Below, in pieces: positions 8,641 through 16,189 of a DNA stretch of 64,000 nucleotides. The notes under the pieces are model-generated. The model worked only from the letters and a program-made list of their open reading frames with translations. It ran no database searches and was not told the DNA's origin. How positions within the stretch are numbered: position 1 is the first letter of the stretch; every line of letters begins with the position of its first letter. Source of the stretch: Ferruginibacter sp. (lineage in GTDB: Bacteria > Bacteroidota > Bacteroidia > Chitinophagales > Chitinophagaceae); contig JACMKX010000165.1 of the NCBI GenBank assembly GCA_014379905.1, forward strand, positions 1 through 64,000. Direction: 5' to 3'. The position numbers and the translations under genes were made by a program.

Positions 8641-9963
8641 ATGTCATTTAATTTAATTGATGCAGCAAAAGGATTGTTTACCAATAATCTTGTTGGGAAA
8701 GCAAGTTCCTATCTTGGCGAAAGCGAAAACACCATAATCAAAGCTATCGGCGGAATTATTCCTTCTTTGCTGGGAGGTATCACAGAAAAGGCTACCGCCT
8801 CACCGGAAGGTGCTTTGGCTGTAACCAATCTTGCAAAGGAATCAGATAACTCCGATTTTTTAGGAAACCTAGGCGGCTTCGTTGATAATGATGGCAATGG
8901 CTTGCTCAACAAAGGAGCAGGTTTATTGAACGGCTTATTTGGAGAAGGGAAAACCAATATGCTGAGCAATGTTATTGCTCAGTACTCAGGAGCAAAATCA
9001 TCTTCTATTTCATCTTTATTAAGCATGGCTGCACCCGCCATTTTGGGAATGTTGGGTAAGCATGCCAACAGTAACAATTTAGGCTCCGACGGACTGGCAT
9101 CCATGGTCAGCAGCCAAAAAGCAAATATTGCCAATGCCATGCCCGCAGGTTTAGACCTCAGTAATATCTTTGGTGGCTTTAATACAAAAGCTGCTGAAAC
9201 AGCCAGCCATGCTACTACCACCACCACCCATGCAGCTACTCATCACTATGCAGCAGATGCAGAAGAAAATTCCGGTGGCGGAATGAAATTATTATTCCCG
9301 ATCATTTTACTGGCTTTGCTGGGCGCAGCCGCCTGGTATTTCTTTAAAGATGGCTGCAGAGGACCAAAAGATCCTGAACATACAGCAGCTCGGCATACAG
9401 ATACGCCAGCCGTTAACGGTACAACCGGTACAACAACTGTTGCTGCAATGGGCAAACTGGATACCCTATCAGGAGATTTTATTTATGATATGGGTGAAAC
9501 CGCCACCCTTAGTTTACCCAACAATGGAGGGTCATTAACGGTAGGTAAAAACAGCACGGAGTATAAACTCATCAGCTTCCTGAATGATAAAAATGCAACA
9601 CTCGACACAGTGAAGGGCAACTGGTATGAGTTTACCAATGTGCGTTTCAAGTCAGGAGGTTCAGAAATAACAGAAGAATCTTTAACACAATTGAGGAACC
9701 TGGTAACGATTGCAAAAGCCTTCCCCGCTGCGCAATTTAAAATTGGGGGCTATACCGATAATACCGGCGATGCTGCTAAAAATGTAACGCTTTCTCAAAA
9801 AAGGGCAGATGCGGTAGCGGCTAAATTAAAAGAGCTGGGTATGGCTGCAACAGGTTTGGAAAGTGCAAAAGGTTATGGCAACGAATGGCCCATTGCTGAT
9901 AATGCAACAATAGAAGGCCGTGCACAAAACAGGAGAGTTGCGGTAAATGTAAAAGCGAAATAA
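8641..9963 (+). CDS. DUF937 and OmpA C-terminal domain protein
   Basis: A 440-residue envelope protein with three parts. Residues 1-160 form a DUF937 (YidB-like) region rich in Gly, Leu and Ser (IIPSLLGGITEKA). One hydrophobic segment follows at about 217-236 (LLFPIILLALLGAAAWYFF), after a Thr/Ala/His-rich linker. The C-terminal 110 residues are an OmpA-type peptidoglycan-binding domain (FKIGGYTDNTGD; LSQKRADAVAAKL; EGRAQNRRVAV). The transmembrane segment probably places the OmpA domain in the periplasm with DUF937 on the cytoplasmic side. The role is unknown but anchoring to the cell wall is likely. It is transcribed opposite to its neighbours and ends in a strong hairpin. Confidence 0.87.
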   Translation: MSFNLIDAAKGLFTNNLVGKASSYLGESENTIIKAIGGIIPSLLGGITEKATASPEGALAVTNLAKESDNSDFLGNLGGFVDNDGNGLLNKGAGLLNGLFGEGKTNMLSNVIAQYSGAKSSSISSLLSMAAPAILGMLGKHANSNNLGSDGLASMVSSQKANIANAMPAGLDLSNIFGGFNTKAAETASHATTTTTHAATHHYAADAEENSGGGMKLLFPIILLALLGAAAWYFFKDGCRGPKDPEHTAARHTDTPAVNGTTGTTTVAAMGKLDTLSGDFIYDMGETATLSLPNNGGSLTVGKNSTEYKLISFLNDKNATLDTVKGNWYEFTNVRFKSGGSEITEESLTQLRNLVTIAKAFPAAQFKIGGYTDNTGDAAKNVTLSQKRADAVAAKLKELGMAATGLESAKGYGNEWPIADNATIEGRAQNRRVAVNVKAK

Positions 9964-9984
9964 GATCAACCTTGATAAATAAGG

Positions 9985-10020
9985 TGATCCCTGCCGGTTT
10001 CTGGCAGGGATCATTTATTT
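9985..10020 (+). terminator. rho-independent terminator of the DUF937/OmpA gene
   Basis: A perfect 11-bp stem (TGATCCCTGCC / GGCAGGGATCA), a 7-nt loop and the tract TTTATTT follow the stop at 9963. The right arm overlaps the end of the nucleotidyltransferase remnant on the other strand. Confidence 0.8.
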
Positions 10021-10132
10021 CTGATCTCTTCTAATCTTGCAATATCAAGGAGGTTTTTTCCCGCATTGACCTTATCCCGGTTTCTTTGGCACAATGTAAA
10101 AGAGATAAAAATTCTTCATTCAGGATATCCAT
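10011..10132 (-). pseudogene. internally deleted nucleotidyltransferase remnant
   Basis: The reverse strand from the ATG at 10132 reads MDILNEEFLSLLHCAKETGI, which resembles the N-terminus of Bacteroidota nucleotidyltransferase-fold proteins (normally followed by RYMLIGGYAV). The core is gone. In another frame the same stretch ends VNAGKNLLDIARLEEIRNK and stop, which looks like the C-terminal end of the same family. So about a hundred codons were lost between the two ends, with a frame change. The ATG overlaps the end of the upstream 61-codon gene by 13 bases, as expected for a two-gene module. Family assignment rests on memory of the conserved ends. Confidence 0.6.
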
Positions 10133-10305
10133 TTTCCAATAGTAATTTTACGTGTTTTATCCTGGCATGGATGAAGTTTCTTAGAAAATTCCTGCATTTG
10201 TAATAACTGCCTGAAATGTTCTTTAACAGTAGATGTTTTTTGCAGGCCCGTATGAAAATCTTCCTGCTCTTTATGTGATTTGAATATATGAATAGATCGT
10301 TGCAT
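10120..10305 (-). CDS. small conserved protein, partner of the lost nucleotidyltransferase
   Basis: A 61-residue protein: MQRSIHIFKSHKEQEDFHTG, then KEHFRQLLQMQEFSKKLHPC and a basic end (KTRKITIGKWIS). It is similar in layout to small Bacteroidota proteins encoded directly before a nucleotidyltransferase; no function is established. The reading frame is intact although its presumed partner is reduced to a remnant. The two genes overlap by 13 bases. It could be a relic without function, or the antitoxin-like half of a former two-gene system; the latter is inference. Confidence 0.6.
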   Translation of the reverse strand: MQRSIHIFKSHKEQEDFHTGLQKTSTVKEHFRQLLQMQEFSKKLHPCQDKTRKITIGKWIS

Positions 10306-10341
10306 GATGGTTTGAAGCTTTGTTCAAATTCAATTCATTTT

Positions 10342-11652
10342 TTATAAACTGATCCTTTTGATATCTGCCCCCAGCGCCTGCAGTCTCTCATCAATATTCT
10401 GGTAACCCCTGTCTATCTGTTCAATATTTTGAATGGTGCTTTTGCCACTGGCGCTCAAAGCCGCAATAAGCAAAGCCACGCCTGCCCTTATGTCGGGGCT
10501 GCTCATGGTAATGCCACGCAATTGCGTTTCTCTTTCCAAACCAACTACAACAGCACGGTGCGGATCGCATAAAATAACTTGAGCGCCCATTTCAATCAGT
10601 TTATCTACAAAAAACAAACGGCTTTCAAACATTTTCTGGTGAATGAGTACACTTCCTCGCGCCTGTATGGCGGTTACCAGCACGATACTTAAAAGATCCG
10701 GTGTAAAGCCGGGCCATGGGTTATCGTAAATAGTGAGCACCCCTCCATCCATAAATTTTTGTATCTCGTAAATTTCCTGGGAAGGTATATGAATATCATC
10801 GCCGGTAATATCCAGCTGAATGCCCAGCTGCCTGAATTTTTCAGGAATGATACCCAGGTCTTCAATGCCTGCATTTTTAATGGTGATATCGCCCTGTGTC
10901 ATGGCAGCCAGGCCAATAAAACTTCCTACTTCAATCATATCTGCCAGCATCGTATGTTCCGTGCCGCCTAATGAGGTAACACCTTCAATGATGAGCATAT
11001 TGCTGCCAACGCCTTTAATGTCGGCACCCATGCGGTTGAGCATTTTGCAAAGTTGCTGCAGGTAGGGTTCGCATGCTGCATTGTAAATAGTGGTGGTGCC
11101 TTTGGCCATTACTGCAGCCATTAAGATGTTGGCCGTACCTGTTACGCTTGGTTCATCCAGCAGCATAGTTGTACCCTGCAGTTCTTTTGCTTCCAACGTA
11201 AAAAAACTTCCTTCGCCGTCATAATTATAGCGGGCACCTAGTTTTTCAAAGCCTATTATATGAGTATCTAACCTACGGCGCCCTATTTTATCACCCCCCG
11301 GTTTTGGAATGTAGGCTTTTTTAAATCTTGCCAGTAAAGGTCCGGCAAACATGACAGAACCACGCAACCTGGAACTTTTTTTATGATAAGCATCACGCTG
11401 CAGGTAATCAATATTTACATTGTCTGCCTTAAAAGTACAGGTATGGCGGTCAATGCGGTTTACTGTTACATTCATGTCTCCCAATAATTCTATCAGGAGG
11501 TTCACGTCAATTATATCAGGAATGTTTTTGATGGTGATTTCTTCAGCGGTCAGCAATACTGCACTGATGATTTGCAATGCTTCATTTTTTGCTCCCTGGG
11601 GAGTAATGCTGCCGCTTAGTTTTTTACCACCTCTTACTTCGAATATGCTCAT
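10342..11652 (-). CDS. murA: UDP-N-acetylglucosamine 1-carboxyvinyltransferase
   Basis: First committed step of peptidoglycan synthesis: transfers enolpyruvate from PEP to UDP-GlcNAc. The 436-residue length and features fit MurA: GAKNEAL near residue 20 with the conserved Lys, RLRGSVMFAGPLLARF, and later TGTANILMAAV and PWPGFTPDLLS. The catalytic loop reads PKPGGDKIGRRRLDTH, with Asp at about 121 where E. coli MurA has Cys115. Asp at this site is known to remove the fosfomycin-alkylated thiol, so intrinsic fosfomycin resistance of the enzyme is expected. It starts at ATG 11652. Confidence 0.96.
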   Translation of the reverse strand: MSIFEVRGGKKLSGSITPQGAKNEALQIISAVLLTAEEITIKNIPDIIDVNLLIELLGDMNVTVNRIDRHTCTFKADNVNIDYLQRDAYHKKSSRLRGSVMFAGPLLARFKKAYIPKPGGDKIGRRRLDTHIIGFEKLGARYNYDGEGSFFTLEAKELQGTTMLLDEPSVTGTANILMAAVMAKGTTTIYNAACEPYLQQLCKMLNRMGADIKGVGSNMLIIEGVTSLGGTEHTMLADMIEVGSFIGLAAMTQGDITIKNAGIEDLGIIPEKFRQLGIQLDITGDDIHIPSQEIYEIQKFMDGGVLTIYDNPWPGFTPDLLSIVLVTAIQARGSVLIHQKMFESRLFFVDKLIEMGAQVILCDPHRAVVVGLERETQLRGITMSSPDIRAGVALLIAALSASGKSTIQNIEQIDRGYQNIDERLQALGADIKRISL

Positions 11653-11654
11653 TT

Positions 11655-11705
11655 ACTACACGAATTTTTTTTAACACGAATTACACGAATTTCACGAATT
11701 GGTTG
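11655..11705. repeat. CACGAATT dispersed repeat
   Basis: CACGAATT occurs three times in about 40 bases here (cacgaatttttttt, aacacgaattacacgaattt, cacgaattgg), right upstream of murA. Related words occur at 34880-34925, 45053-45082, 45150 and 50380. Confidence 0.55.
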
Positions 11706-11751
11706 CATAAACACGCAAACTGCTGATAATATTTTTCATTCGATAGTAATG

Positions 11752-11781
11752 AATAAAAAAACCCTGAAAATTATTTCAGGG
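11752..11781 (-). terminator. rho-independent terminator after the DUF4290 gene
   Basis: On the minus strand CCCTGAAA and TTTCAGGG form an 8-bp stem with a 4-nt loop, followed by a run of seven T. It lies about 45 bp past the stop of the DUF4290 gene. Confidence 0.75.
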
Positions 11782-11823
11782 CCTCATTAGCACATTATCG
11801 AATCAGCATATTAGCTAATTGAA

Positions 11824-12609
11824 TTAAAATCTCTTTTTAAAACTCCTGTTATTATTATTATTCCTGTTATCTCTTCCCCCGCCCGCACCGCCACCCTGGT
11901 TGCGGTTGTTGTTGTTGTTTCGGTTATCTCTTCCGCCACCCTGGCCACCTTGTTGCTGGCTGCGGTTATCTCTTCCGCCACCAAAATTTTTGCGGTATTG
12001 ATTGCGACCGTTGTTGCTTGGATAATCTTCGCTGCTACGGTTATCGGTTCTGTGTTTTACAAAAGGCCGGTTATTGAATTCCAGTTCCCCTTTTGTCATG
12101 GTACTCAACTCCTGCTGAATGGTATCATCGTGCACCAGTTCTTTATGCCAATTGCTGTAAGTTAATTTCATGTAGTAGGCAATGGCATTGGCAAACCCTT
12201 GTTTTTTGTCAGGATTTTCTTCTTTCAATGCTTTGTCTATTACTACTTCAATATTTTTACCCAGGTGATTGAATTTCGGATATTTTTTTGGATAGGTAAG
12301 TCTTTCCGGCCTTGCCTTTAAAGTTTCCCTTGTAGGGATAGGATAGGGGCTATCGACATCCAGCTTAAAATCACTGATGAGAAAAAGATGATCCCATAAC
12401 TTATGACGGAAGTCTTCCACATTTTTTAAATGAGGATTTAAAAACCCCATCAGTTCTATAACGGCGTATGCATTTTTTTGGCGGTCTTCCCTGTTCTCCA
12501 TTTTGAGCAGCTGCTCTACCATTTTTTGAATATGGCGGCCATATTCTTTCATGGTCAGGTGGTTGCGTGTAGTATTGTATTCCATACTATCAGCATTAAT
12601 ATTAATCAT
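11824..12609 (-). CDS. DUF4290 domain protein with Arg/Gly/Asn-rich tail
   Basis: A Bacteroidota-specific DUF4290 protein (EYGRHIQKMVEQLL; AYAVIELMGFLNPHLKNVED; HKLWDHLFLISDF). The function is unknown and it is probably cytoplasmic. The last 70 residues are low-complexity: three GGGRDNR repeats separated by Gln and Asn runs, ending SFKKRF. Such RGG-like tails suggest RNA binding or assembly, by inference. The track's start is a TTG. I chose the ATG at 12609 because TACATTTG ends 5 nt before it, fitting a leaderless transcript. The ATG at 12585 (MEYNTTRNHL) is closer to the family N-terminus as I recall it and remains possible. Confidence 0.83.
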   Translation of the reverse strand: MININADSMEYNTTRNHLTMKEYGRHIQKMVEQLLKMENREDRQKNAYAVIELMGFLNPHLKNVEDFRHKLWDHLFLISDFKLDVDSPYPIPTRETLKARPERLTYPKKYPKFNHLGKNIEVVIDKALKEENPDKKQGFANAIAYYMKLTYSNWHKELVHDDTIQQELSTMTKGELEFNNRPFVKHRTDNRSSEDYPSNNGRNQYRKNFGGGRDNRSQQQGGQGGGRDNRNNNNNRNQGGGAGGGRDNRNNNNNRSFKKRF

Positions 12610-12614
12610 ATACG

Positions 12615-12622
12615 CAAATGTA
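12615..12622 (-). promoter_or_regulatory. -7 element TACATTTG, 5 nt from an ATG of the DUF4290 gene
   Basis: The minus strand reads TACATTTG, matching TAnnTTTG. It is 5 nt from the ATG at 12609, or 29 nt from the ATG at 12585. Confidence 0.45.
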
Positions 12623-12694
12623 AGGGGTAAATGCGGGTCAAACAAGCCTTTTGCTGTTAAACAGGCCCACTTTTGATAAGTAAACGGTTATATA

Positions 12695-13078
12695 TTACAC
12701 TAACAGGTACTTTTTGCTGAAAAAGTAAGCCAGGGTACATCCGGTGGCATCTGCTACAACATCCCAAAGGTCAAAGTTGCGGCCCTGAACAAAGTTCCGC
12801 TGTATAAATTCTGTGGCCAGTCCCCAAATGGCAACGGAAACAGCAATGCGTAAATAATATTGAAGCTTTTGTTTTTTATCCATGTTGCTCATGGCAACAG
12901 GCCTGATAAACAAAATGACCATGAGGCCAAAGATGCTGGTGTGAGCAAATTTATCAAACTGCAATAATTCAAAAATGCTGTTACCGGGAATATCTTTCCC
13001 CGGCAGGCATATCAATACCAGTACAATAAAAAACCAGGCGATGCCTGGTAAAAATTTATGGAAAGGAATTTTATTCAT
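12695..13078 (-). CDS. VanZ family membrane protein
   Basis: A VanZ-like protein with four hydrophobic segments (FLPGIAWFFIVLVLICLP at the start; GCTLAYFFSKKYLLV at the end) and the motif FDKFAHTSIFGLMVILF. The track's ATG at 13114 lies inside gcvH. The ATG at 13078 (MNKIPFHKF) begins 4 bp after the gcvH stop and gives 127 residues, so it is preferred. VanZ of Tn1546 gives low teicoplanin resistance, but most homologues have no known role and nothing here implies a resistance cluster. It is probably co-transcribed with gcvH. Confidence 0.85.
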   Translation of the reverse strand: MNKIPFHKFLPGIAWFFIVLVLICLPGKDIPGNSIFELLQFDKFAHTSIFGLMVILFIRPVAMSNMDKKQKLQYYLRIAVSVAIWGLATEFIQRNFVQGRNFDLWDVVADATGCTLAYFFSKKYLLV

Positions 13079-13082
13079 ATAA

Positions 13083-13460
13083 TTAACCCACCAGCTTTTC
13101 GTAAGCTGCAGCATCCATCAATGTATCTATATCAGCAGGATTATTAAGCGTTACTTTAACCATCCAGCCTTCACCATAAGGATCGCTGTTTACCAATTCC
13201 GGGTTTGCCTCCAAAGCAGGGTTTACTGCTGTAATAGTACCTGATGCCGGCAAAAAAAGGTCACTCACTGTTTTTACCGCTTCTACCGTACCAAACACTT
13301 CTTCTGCAGATAAAGCTTTTCCTGTACTGCTGATATCAATATAAACAATATCACCCAGTTCATGCTGTGCAAAATCTGTAATACCAATAGTCGCTACGTT
13401 ACCTTCAACGCTGATCCACTCATGGTCTTTTGTGTACTTTAAATTGGCAGGAAAACTCAT
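13083..13460 (-). CDS. gcvH: glycine cleavage system H protein
   Basis: Lipoyl carrier of the glycine cleavage complex: shuttles the aminomethyl group between the P, T and L proteins. At 125 residues it is normal length. The opening [14 protein letters not shown] and the lipoyl-lysine site [13 protein letters not shown] (Lys about 63) are intact, as is [13 protein letters not shown] near the end. gcvP and gcvT are not in this window, which is common in Bacteroidota. The VanZ gene follows after 4 bp. Confidence 0.96.
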   Translation of the reverse strand: MSFPANLKYTKDHEWISVEGNVATIGITDFAQHELGDIVYIDISSTGKALSAEEVFGTVEAVKTVSDLFLPASGTITAVNPALEANPELVNSDPYGEGWMVKVTLNNPADIDTLMDAAAYEKLVG

Positions 13461-13497
13461 AGTTGTCGTTTTAAATGTGGGCGCAAGATAATATTTT

Positions 13498-13576
13498 ATT
13501 TATGATTTATGAATGCAGATTTTTGATTTGAACGCTGCAAAAAATCATAATTCAGCAATCATAATTCAACAATCAT
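13498..13576. repeat. imperfect inverted repeat of the TTATGAATT family
   Basis: AT-rich block between gcvH and the cyclophilin gene: TTATGATTTATGAATGC on the left, TCATAATTCAGCAATCATAATTC on the right. It resembles the block at 4026-4098. Its right end overlaps the last codons of the cyclophilin gene. Confidence 0.45.
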
Positions 13577-14343
13577 TTCATCACCTCCATCTTCATCCTC
13601 ACATCTCCTACGGGCCTGTCTGAAGGATCTTTTTGTACATTCGCTATTTTACCAATTACTTCCATACCACTGATGACTTCTCCAAAAACAGTGTATTGCG
13701 TATCCAGCATAGCTGTGCCGCCAACAGTTTTGTACAGGGCTCTTTGTGCTGCTGTGTATTTACGTCCCTGGCGGGCTTCCATCATGTCCAGTTCTGCGTC
13801 GGTTAAACTTTTTCCGTCTACAATATAAAACTGGCAGGCACTGCTGGCTCTTTCAGGATTGCCATCACGGGCTGCCGCCAATGCTCCTTTTTTATGAATA
13901 AGAGCTGAATTAAATTCTGCGGGAATGCGTTGCATATCGCTACCGCCACTGCCAAGCCTCATACCGGGCTGGGTATATTTACTTTGCGGATCGCCACCCT
14001 GTATCATAAAACCTGCTATTACCCTGTGAAAGAGGAGACTGTCGTAAAAACCCTCTTTTACCAGTTTTACAAAATTGTCCCTGTGCAAAGGAGTAGAGTC
14101 GTATAACTTTACAACAATGATTCCTGAATCGGTAGTAATTTTTACGCGGATACTTTTATCAGCTACGGGCTTTGCCTTTGCCAACGGTTTGGCAGTGGTC
14201 ACCGGTTTTTTTACAACGGGTTTACTAGTAGTCACCCGTTTTTTTACCACGGGCTTGGCTGCGGGTTTAGTTTGTGCAAAACTATTGTTCAACGCCAGGC
14301 TTGCTACGGCGATCAAAACACAAAGAAGTAATTTTTTCATCAT
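13573..14343 (-). CDS. secreted cyclophilin-type peptidylprolyl isomerase
   Basis: Catalyses cis-trans isomerisation of prolyl bonds, here in the periplasm. It has a signal peptide (MMKKLLLCVLIAVASLALNN, cut near SFAQ) and a Lys/Pro/Val-rich linker with repeats of the KPVVKK type (about residues 28-65). The cyclophilin domain follows: FHRVIAGFMIQGGDP, FNSALIHKKGALAAARDGNP, then ASSACQFYIV and TQYTVFGEVISGMEVI. The basic linker may hold it to the cell wall or membrane. The last codons lie in a dispersed repeat. Confidence 0.93.
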   Translation of the reverse strand: MMKKLLLCVLIAVASLALNNSFAQTKPAAKPVVKKRVTTSKPVVKKPVTTAKPLAKAKPVADKSIRVKITTDSGIIVVKLYDSTPLHRDNFVKLVKEGFYDSLLFHRVIAGFMIQGGDPQSKYTQPGMRLGSGGSDMQRIPAEFNSALIHKKGALAAARDGNPERASSACQFYIVDGKSLTDAELDMMEARQGRKYTAAQRALYKTVGGTAMLDTQYTVFGEVISGMEVIGKIANVQKDPSDRPVGDVRMKMEVMK

Positions 14344-14413
14344 TGTTGATATGCTGGTTTATAAAGCTGATCCGTAAATACTGTACGATCAGTGTAGTCA
14401 TTGAATCTGGGTT

Positions 14414-14764
14414 CTAAATAATACCCTGTTCTTTAAAATACATCAGGGCATGGTCTTTTAAATTATTTTCCTGCTCAAATGTATGGTGCTCCGGCAGTGC
14501 CTTCACCTGCGAAAAATGTGGCCAACCCTCCTCATCCATTCCATCAAATTTATAATATCCACTCGGCATCAAGATGGTGCACACCGCGATATGCATCAGA
14601 TCCTGTTTTTGTTCCTTGCTGAATTCCTGCGGCCCCTGGCCCAGTTCCTGGATGCCTATAAGCAACAGCACACCGTTCATATCGGGCTTAATACCAAACT
14701 TTTCCTTCAGTTTGATGCGCAATTTGAGCCAGCGCACCTGCAGATCTTCTTCCATGTGTTGCAT
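14414..14764 (-). CDS. conserved Bacteroidota protein of unknown function
   Basis: A small soluble protein, with IKLKEKFGIKPDMNGVLLLI, GIQELGQG, KEQKQDLMHIAVCTIL and EEGWPHFSQVKALP. I do not recognise a named domain, but the pattern looks like a protein conserved in the phylum. The track's ATG at 14809 lies upstream of a TACTTTTG element at 14771-14778. The ATG at 14764 (MQHMEEDLQVRW) is 6 nt from that element, so it is the better start and the transcript is probably leaderless. It is divergent from serS. Confidence 0.72.
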   Translation of the reverse strand: MQHMEEDLQVRWLKLRIKLKEKFGIKPDMNGVLLLIGIQELGQGPQEFSKEQKQDLMHIAVCTILMPSGYYKFDGMDEEGWPHFSQVKALPEHHTFEQENNLKDHALMYFKEQGII

Positions 14765-14770
14765 AGTTTG

Positions 14771-14778
14771 CAAAAGTA
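14771..14778 (-). promoter_or_regulatory. -7 element TACTTTTG, 6 nt from the chosen ATG
   Basis: The minus strand reads TACTTTTG, matching TAnnTTTG, with six bases to the ATG at 14764. It lies inside the longer ORF of the track and so argues against that longer start. Confidence 0.5.
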
Positions 14779-14824
14779 TAAAAAGATGTGATTCAACGGC
14801 CTGCCACATCTCATAACAGTACGT

Positions 14825-14832
14825 TATCTTTG
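14825..14832 (+). promoter_or_regulatory. -7 promoter element TATCTTTG for serS
   Basis: TATCTTTG matches TAnnTTTG and lies 28 nt upstream of the serS ATG. With the element at 14771 on the other strand it forms a compact divergent promoter pair. Confidence 0.5.
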
Positions 14833-14860
14833 CCGTCTTAAAAATTTATATCAATAACAA

Positions 14861-16135
14861 ATGTTACAGATCAATTATATAAGGCAGCAGACAGACCTGG
14901 TAAAGAAAAAATTAGGGGTAAAAAATTTTGGTAATATAGCACTGGTAGATGAATTATTAGCGTTGGACGAGGAACTGCGTAAGCAAAAAACAGCCACAGA
15001 AACTTTGCAGGCAACTATGAATGTGGCCAGCAAAGAAATAGGCATATTAATGGGCAAAGGAGAAAAAGATGCCGCCGAACAAAAAAAGAAGGAGGTGGCG
15101 CAATGGAAAGATGATATGGTTATCGCCAAAAACGAGCTTGATAAATTAGAAGCCGCTTTCAGCGAAAAAATTGTCCTGTTACCCAACCTGCCGCATGATT
15201 CTGTTCCCGCAGGCAACACTCCCGGGGAAAATGAAGTAGTGAATGAGGGCGGAACAAAACCAACATTGTATGATGGGGCCAAACCGCATTGGGACCTTAT
15301 AAAAGAATATGACATCATTGATTTTGAAATCGGTGCAAGAATAACAGGCAGCGGGTTTCCTTTATACAAAGGCCAGGGCGCTAAACTGCAGCGTGCCCTG
15401 GTACAATATTTTTTAGATTATAACACGTCAGCCGGCTACACAGAATACGCTCCCCCTTTAATGGTGAATGAAACCAGTGCCTACGGAACCGGCCAGTTAC
15501 CGGATAAAGAAGGACAGATGTACCACATGCCTGCGGATGGTTTTTATATGATACCAACATCTGAAGTGCCTTTGACCAATATATTCAACAATGAAATTGT
15601 AAAAGAAGAGTCTTTACCAATTAAGATGACCGCTTTTACACCTTGTTTTAGAAGAGAGGCAGGTAGTTTTGGCGCAGATGTTCGTGGTTTAAATCGCCTT
15701 CACCAGTTTGATAAAGTAGAAATAGTGCAACTGGTGCATCCTGCAGTAAGTTATGATATATTGCAGGAAATGGTTCATCATATTGAACGCTTATTGCAGT
15801 TTTTAGAACTTCCTTACCGCATACTGCGTTTATGCGGTGGCGATATGAGTTTTACCTCTGCGCTTACTTTCGACTTTGAAGTGTATAGTGCTGCGCAACA
15901 AAAATGGCTGGAAGTAAGTTCTGTCAGCAATTTTGAAACCTTCCAGACCAACCGTATGAAAATACGTTATAAAGATGGTGAGGGAAAAACACAACTGGTA
16001 CATTCACTCAACGGATCTTCTTTGGCATTGCCACGTATTGTTGCAGCTTTGCTGGAGAATAATCAAAAAGAAGATGGAATTCATTTACCAAAAGCATTGC
16101 ACAAATATTTTGGAGCTGCAAAAATTGAGAGATAG
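14861..16135 (+). CDS. serS: serine--tRNA ligase
   Basis: Charges tRNA-Ser with serine. At 424 residues it is normal length. The N-terminal 100 residues are the helical tRNA-binding arm (RKQKTATETLQATMN, then KKKEVAQWKDD). The class II core follows, with motif 2 TPCFRREAGSFGADVRGLNR and motif 3 NGSSLALPRIVAALLENNQ. It is divergent from the small gene at 14414 and not part of an operon in this window. Confidence 0.97.
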   Translation: MLQINYIRQQTDLVKKKLGVKNFGNIALVDELLALDEELRKQKTATETLQATMNVASKEIGILMGKGEKDAAEQKKKEVAQWKDDMVIAKNELDKLEAAFSEKIVLLPNLPHDSVPAGNTPGENEVVNEGGTKPTLYDGAKPHWDLIKEYDIIDFEIGARITGSGFPLYKGQGAKLQRALVQYFLDYNTSAGYTEYAPPLMVNETSAYGTGQLPDKEGQMYHMPADGFYMIPTSEVPLTNIFNNEIVKEESLPIKMTAFTPCFRREAGSFGADVRGLNRLHQFDKVEIVQLVHPAVSYDILQEMVHHIERLLQFLELPYRILRLCGGDMSFTSALTFDFEVYSAAQQKWLEVSSVSNFETFQTNRMKIRYKDGEGKTQLVHSLNGSSLALPRIVAALLENNQKEDGIHLPKALHKYFGAAKIER

Positions 16136-16189
16136 ACCCAACAATAAAATAACCCAACCGGCACTTGAAAGCAGGCTGTTATTTTAATT

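Noticed and set aside
12695-13078. VanZ as a sign of glycopeptide resistance
   Set aside because: No other van genes are nearby and VanZ-fold proteins are common without any resistance role.
14875-15369. 164-codon ORF opposite serS
   Set aside because: It is fully antisense to the conserved serS gene, is rich in Ser and Phe, and has no promoter or family pattern.
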